Positions 4,919-5,031 of a DNA stretch of 5,031 nt are shown here, piece after piece. Origin of the DNA: Methylobacter sp. (GTDB taxonomy: Bacteria; Pseudomonadota; Gammaproteobacteria; Methylococcales; Methylomonadaceae); NCBI GenBank assembly GCA_003158415.1, contig PMJA01000154.1, forward strand, positions 1-5,031, in the 5' to 3' direction. The notes beneath the pieces are model-generated. The model ran no database searches, was not told the origin of the DNA, and worked only from the letters and a program-made list of their open reading frames with translations. Made by a program: the position numbers and the translations under genes. How positions within the stretch are numbered: the stretch's first letter is position 1; each line of letters begins with the position of its first letter.

Positions 4919-5031
4919 ATGGATTCTCTCAAGCCGCAATTACCGAAAATCAGTAACGAAGCCCGCACGCCGCTAGTCGATGTGCTTTTGGAATTGCTTG
5001 CGTGGCAGCAAATACAGATAGACAAGCTTAA
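4919..5031 (+). CDS. Start of a probable IS66-like transposase, cut by the window edge
   Basis: An open frame from ATG 4919 runs off the right end (37 residues visible): MDSLKPQLPKISNEARTPLV, then DVLLELLAWQQIQIDKL. The P-x-L-P-K-I...RTP.V..LLE......Q...I..L start, leading into what looks like a coiled coil, resembles the N-terminus of one group of IS66-type transposases, which continue as a Gln/Glu/Lys-rich helix before the zinc-finger and DDE domains. No catalytic part is visible, so this is a resemblance only. The Shine-Dalgarno is weak (AGG at 4903-4905, about 13 bases upstream), so another start cannot be excluded. If correct, an insertion-sequence left end should lie between about 4855 and 4918; I could not fix its inverted repeat. 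Confidence 0.5.
   Translation, partial: MDSLKPQLPKISNEARTPLVDVLLELLAWQQIQIDKL

Overview
The window reads as chromosomal DNA from a moderate-GC Gram-negative bacterium, most likely a proteobacterium. A gammaproteobacterial methanotroph or methylotroph is my best guess, but only by resemblance. The clues are the tail of a very large RTX-like surface protein, a lipobox lipoprotein, DUF1640-type small proteins, and a REP/RAYT pair whose REP core starts GTAGGAGCGGGC. No rRNA, tRNA, CRISPR array or replication origin was seen.

Positions 2-2800 hold the 3' part of one long gene, open at the left edge. It encodes a cysteine-free, Asn/Gly/Thr-rich beta-strand protein with RTX-like GGxGND motifs and a hydrophobic C-terminal tail of the kind used in type I secretion. 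This suggests an S-layer-like or adhesin-like cell-surface protein. A hairpin and a strong intrinsic terminator follow (2808-2876). A 73-residue cytoplasmic protein resembling DUF6447 comes next (2915-3136), then a cluster of hairpin repeats and another strong terminator (3150-3279).

Positions 3222-4194 are an imperfect duplication. Each unit has the same intergenic terminator-like repeat, an extended -10 promoter, a Shine-Dalgarno and a small DUF1640-like membrane-anchored protein. The first protein has 81 residues. The second has 51, because exactly 30 residues of its central coiled-coil region are absent; this short gene is easily missed. Between the units lie a 13-bp hairpin, a truncated RAYT (REP-associated tyrosine transposase) remnant that keeps the HLH motif, and a pair of inverted REP sequences inside a larger inverted repeat.

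The right part has a 22-bp perfect palindrome and a terminator (4202-4279), an independent small outer-membrane lipoprotein gene (4350-4802), a GTAGGGTG-type hairpin (4829-4853) and the first 37 codons of a probable IS66-like transposase running off the right edge.

Overall this is the end of a giant surface-protein gene followed by short, separately terminated genes in a repeat-rich, mobile-element-scarred stretch. I see no clear evidence of a new defence or metabolic system. The most unusual items are the miniaturised DUF1640 paralogue and the RAYT/REP wreck between the two copies.
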